From CAYQTL01 sp964420405 (GTDB lineage: Bacteria; Acidobacteriota; Thermoanaerobaculia; Thermoanaerobaculales; Sulfomarinibacteraceae), in the NCBI GenBank assembly GCA_964420405.1, contig CAYQTL010000013.1, forward strand, positions 1 to 64,000: a stretch of 64,000 nt of DNA, written 5' to 3'. The notes under the pieces are model-generated. The model worked only from the letters and a program-made list of their open reading frames with translations, did no database searches and had not been told where the DNA came from. Made by a program: the position numbers and the translations under genes. Positions 63,301 through 64,000 of the stretch are shown piece after piece. The first letter of the stretch is position 1, and every line of letters begins with the position of its first letter.

Positions 63301-63716
63301 ATCACGTTGTCCGGCTTGAGGTCGCGATGGACGATGTGGGCGTCGTGGGCGGCCGCGAGGGCCTCGGCGACGGCCACCAGCACCCTGAGCAGCTCGACCT
63401 CGCAGAGCCCGTCGCGAACCGCGCTGGACAGCGTCCGTCCGCGGATCAGCTCCATCACCAGGAAGTCGGCGTCGTCGCCCTCCACGAGGTCGTACACCCG
63501 GCAGATGGACGGGTGGTCGAGCTTGGACAGCAGGCGCGCCTCACGGAGGAATCGGACCCTCGCCTCGTGGCCCAGACGGCGGTCGGCGCTCAGGGTCTTG
63601 ACGGCCACCTCCCGCTCGAGGGTCTCGTCGAGGCCCCGGTACACCTCGCCCATGCCGCCCGATCCGAGCATCTCCTCGATCCGGATGTGACCGACGCGCT
63701 GGCCCACCAGCCCCAT
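60378..63716 (-). CDS. Ser/Thr protein kinase with C-terminal TPR repeats
   Basis: 1112 residues. The kinase domain (about 8-320) starts VGHIRIEEMLGSGGMGEVYR and has catalytic Lys in VAVKTLSADR, IVHRDLKPDNVML, DFGIAR and GTPRYMSPEQAGG. A 40-residue insertion rich in Pro/Arg sits between DFG and the activation segment. One membrane helix lies near residue 330 (VAATAAVLGLLAVAAGVAVH). The remaining ~760 residues are TPR-like helical repeats, with 15 or more A-x-x-x-L-x-L-x-P-x-D/H-A units. Unlike the kinase at 29518, no sigma gene is adjacent. The ATG follows AAGGGCATGCG, and TAGACT at 63766-63761 is a candidate -10. Confidence 0.9.
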   Translation of the reverse strand: MGLVGQRVGHIRIEEMLGSGGMGEVYRGLDETLEREVAVKTLSADRRLGHEARVRFLREARLLSKLDHPSICRVYDLVEGDDADFLVMELIRGRTLSSAVRDGLCEVELLRVLVAVAEALAAAHDAHIVHRDLKPDNVMLTDEGQVKVLDFGIARSLDSAAVRVQREPARDPPSPGDVGRHRPGVDPTATLERWREAGQAAPATTRVTSGQSLTLATHHGSILGTPRYMSPEQAGGGPLTEASDMYSFGVMLQEILTGEPPYGDSQGMDLLLRVYRAETAPVRGVDPELAQLVAELENVDPTARPTAAEAARRLRWYLDRPARGRRRRIRVAATAAVLGLLAVAAGVAVHSRLEASHRAALGRRFAQQSESIAWMMRAEHLSPPHDLRPARERVRAMIADLERQIDELGAPAVAPGHAAIGRGLLALDDYEAAIGHLRTAWESGERSPDLAFDLGHCYGQLYLEALARQTWRDDPEVAEMQRERARTLYRAPALEFLEQATGASTADPRYLEAMLALYDGRVEDGLEAVRTLDHTPAWSAERHRLEAELHFLEARRRGFVAADLEGHLTALDRAEAALEAAIGVARSDPEPRELLCRIAYSRYHTMYVLRHRDDPVEPIERAVERCRETLALDAGLTSVHATVSSLLVLRGIVEEYRNLEPFASYARALEACNQGLALRPDDATLHHARGLALTRRGWYAVRRGGDARPDLEQAIEDLRRALELAPGDPASWLTLGDTYYALTARALWRGEDPVRWLDDGISHLEEFARANPEYVRVHDTLGTLLLLKARDLAAGGREATGTFERAIASYSRAAGSSTGPLDAYNLGLAQVELAAHQVEHGGNPGPQLEAAETALDTAVERGATFGEIHLLRALCWLARARHAGQRGEDPSPAVAEGLRVSERGIALSPSNMEAHTERAALHLVRARHRLRSRQSPEADLVAARESLARTLALNPDHAAAHRALAEVEVVAARWRAGAGGDPEQSLAAADAAVTRALEANPREADSHRVRAEICLWRAAWRLGHGGSGSDDLAAGLEASTRALEINPRLAGAELTRAGLLTLEARSAAASPAASRARQEAAAAMARAVAVNPAIESHARELLALLEGRSEEP

Positions 63717-63869
63717 CGCATGCCCTTCGGGAGAGAGGATTCCGCTGTCGCTCTGCCGGCAGTCTACCAGCCGCGCCGGTCTCGGAATCCGCTCAGGAGG
63801 GTCTCGCCTGCAGAAGCGGTCCGGACGGATTGGGCGTCGAGTGCTACGATCGTCCCCTCGGGAGGCGCC

Positions 63870-64000
63870 ATGGCCATCGCCCGCAGCACGATCTTCCAGA
63901 TGCTCCTGAGTGTGACGGTGGTCGCGCTGATCGTGGCCGGATGCTGCTACTGGCGTGGACCCACGCCCGACTACCAGAACCACAGGGGCATCTGTGTCTA
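63870..64000 (+). CDS. Putative lipoprotein, N-terminus only
   Basis: The frame is open from the ATG to the right edge (43 codons). The sequence MAIARSTIFQMLLSVTVVAL leads into IVAGC, a lipobox, so Cys near residue 25 is the expected lipid-modified residue. A GGGAGGCGCC ribosome site precedes the ATG, and TACGAT (63845-63850) is a candidate -10. The rest lies outside the window, so no function can be given. Confidence 0.65.
   Translation, partial: MAIARSTIFQMLLSVTVVALIVAGCCYWRGPTPDYQNHRGICV

Noticed and set aside
1..64000. tRNA, rRNA or riboswitch genes
   Set aside because: Scanning the gaps for cloverleaf ends, conserved rRNA segments and long structured leaders gave nothing convincing; a covariance-model search would be needed to exclude them.

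Overview
The window is very GC-rich and densely coded, with codon use that fills all six frames with long spurious open frames. I read 39 protein genes, two of them cut by the window edges and one frameshifted. No rRNA, tRNA, insertion sequence, phage block or CRISPR array was seen. The mix suggests a Gram-negative, non-cyanobacterial soil or sediment bacterium. It includes ECF sigma factors paired with TPR Ser/Thr kinases, many secreted beta-propeller or repeat proteins sharing one C-terminal tag, an RND pump, a KamA radical-SAM protein and a KaiBC module. Acidobacteriota, perhaps a Thermoanaerobaculia relative, is my best guess. It rests on gene style, not on a marker gene.

Layout. 1-4143 (minus): a secreted seven-repeat propeller protein, translationally coupled to a membrane spermidine-synthase-like protein with TPRs. 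4387-8168 (plus): a two-headed glycosyltransferase coupled to a secreted protein. 8396-11531 (minus): kaiC, kaiB and a hybrid histidine kinase, all joined by ATGA overlaps, behind a good promoter with a palindrome at the expected transcription start. 11532-12276: a non-coding gap with a REP-like hairpin and a barrel-protein remnant. 12277-19891 (plus): two large secreted proteins. 19956-26794: scattered metabolic and housekeeping genes (GNAT, PhzF, S9 peptidase, DUF454, DUF937, PAS-GGDEF). 26894-32067: a secreted LVIVD-repeat protein divergent from an ECF sigma / Ser-Thr kinase pair. 32221-35417 (minus): a KamA-family radical SAM enzyme and an FAD monooxygenase.

35485-41425 (minus) is the most intriguing block. 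It is a six-gene run: cytidylate-kinase-like/BON protein, receiver, second kinase-like protein with membrane tail, receiver-linked TauE/SafE permease, receiver, and a membrane histidine kinase. Neither receiver has an output domain and both kinase-like proteins lack a recognisable P-loop. The genes look like one signalling/transport unit of unknown function.

41686-64000: a secreted VCBS/FG-GAP protein; an RND pump with its adaptor; a decayed YefM-YoeB toxin-antitoxin pair (antitoxin frameshifted, toxin catalytic Glu changed to Gly); a secreted repeat protein; malonyl-CoA decarboxylase; two alpha/beta hydrolases; a secreted Cys-pair repeat protein; a second TPR Ser/Thr kinase; and the start of a lipoprotein gene.

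Two themes run through the window. Six secreted proteins of unrelated architecture end in nearly the same roughly 19-residue tail (DGFESGDTSxWS type). Several intergenic gaps hold short degenerate hexamer tandem repeats.
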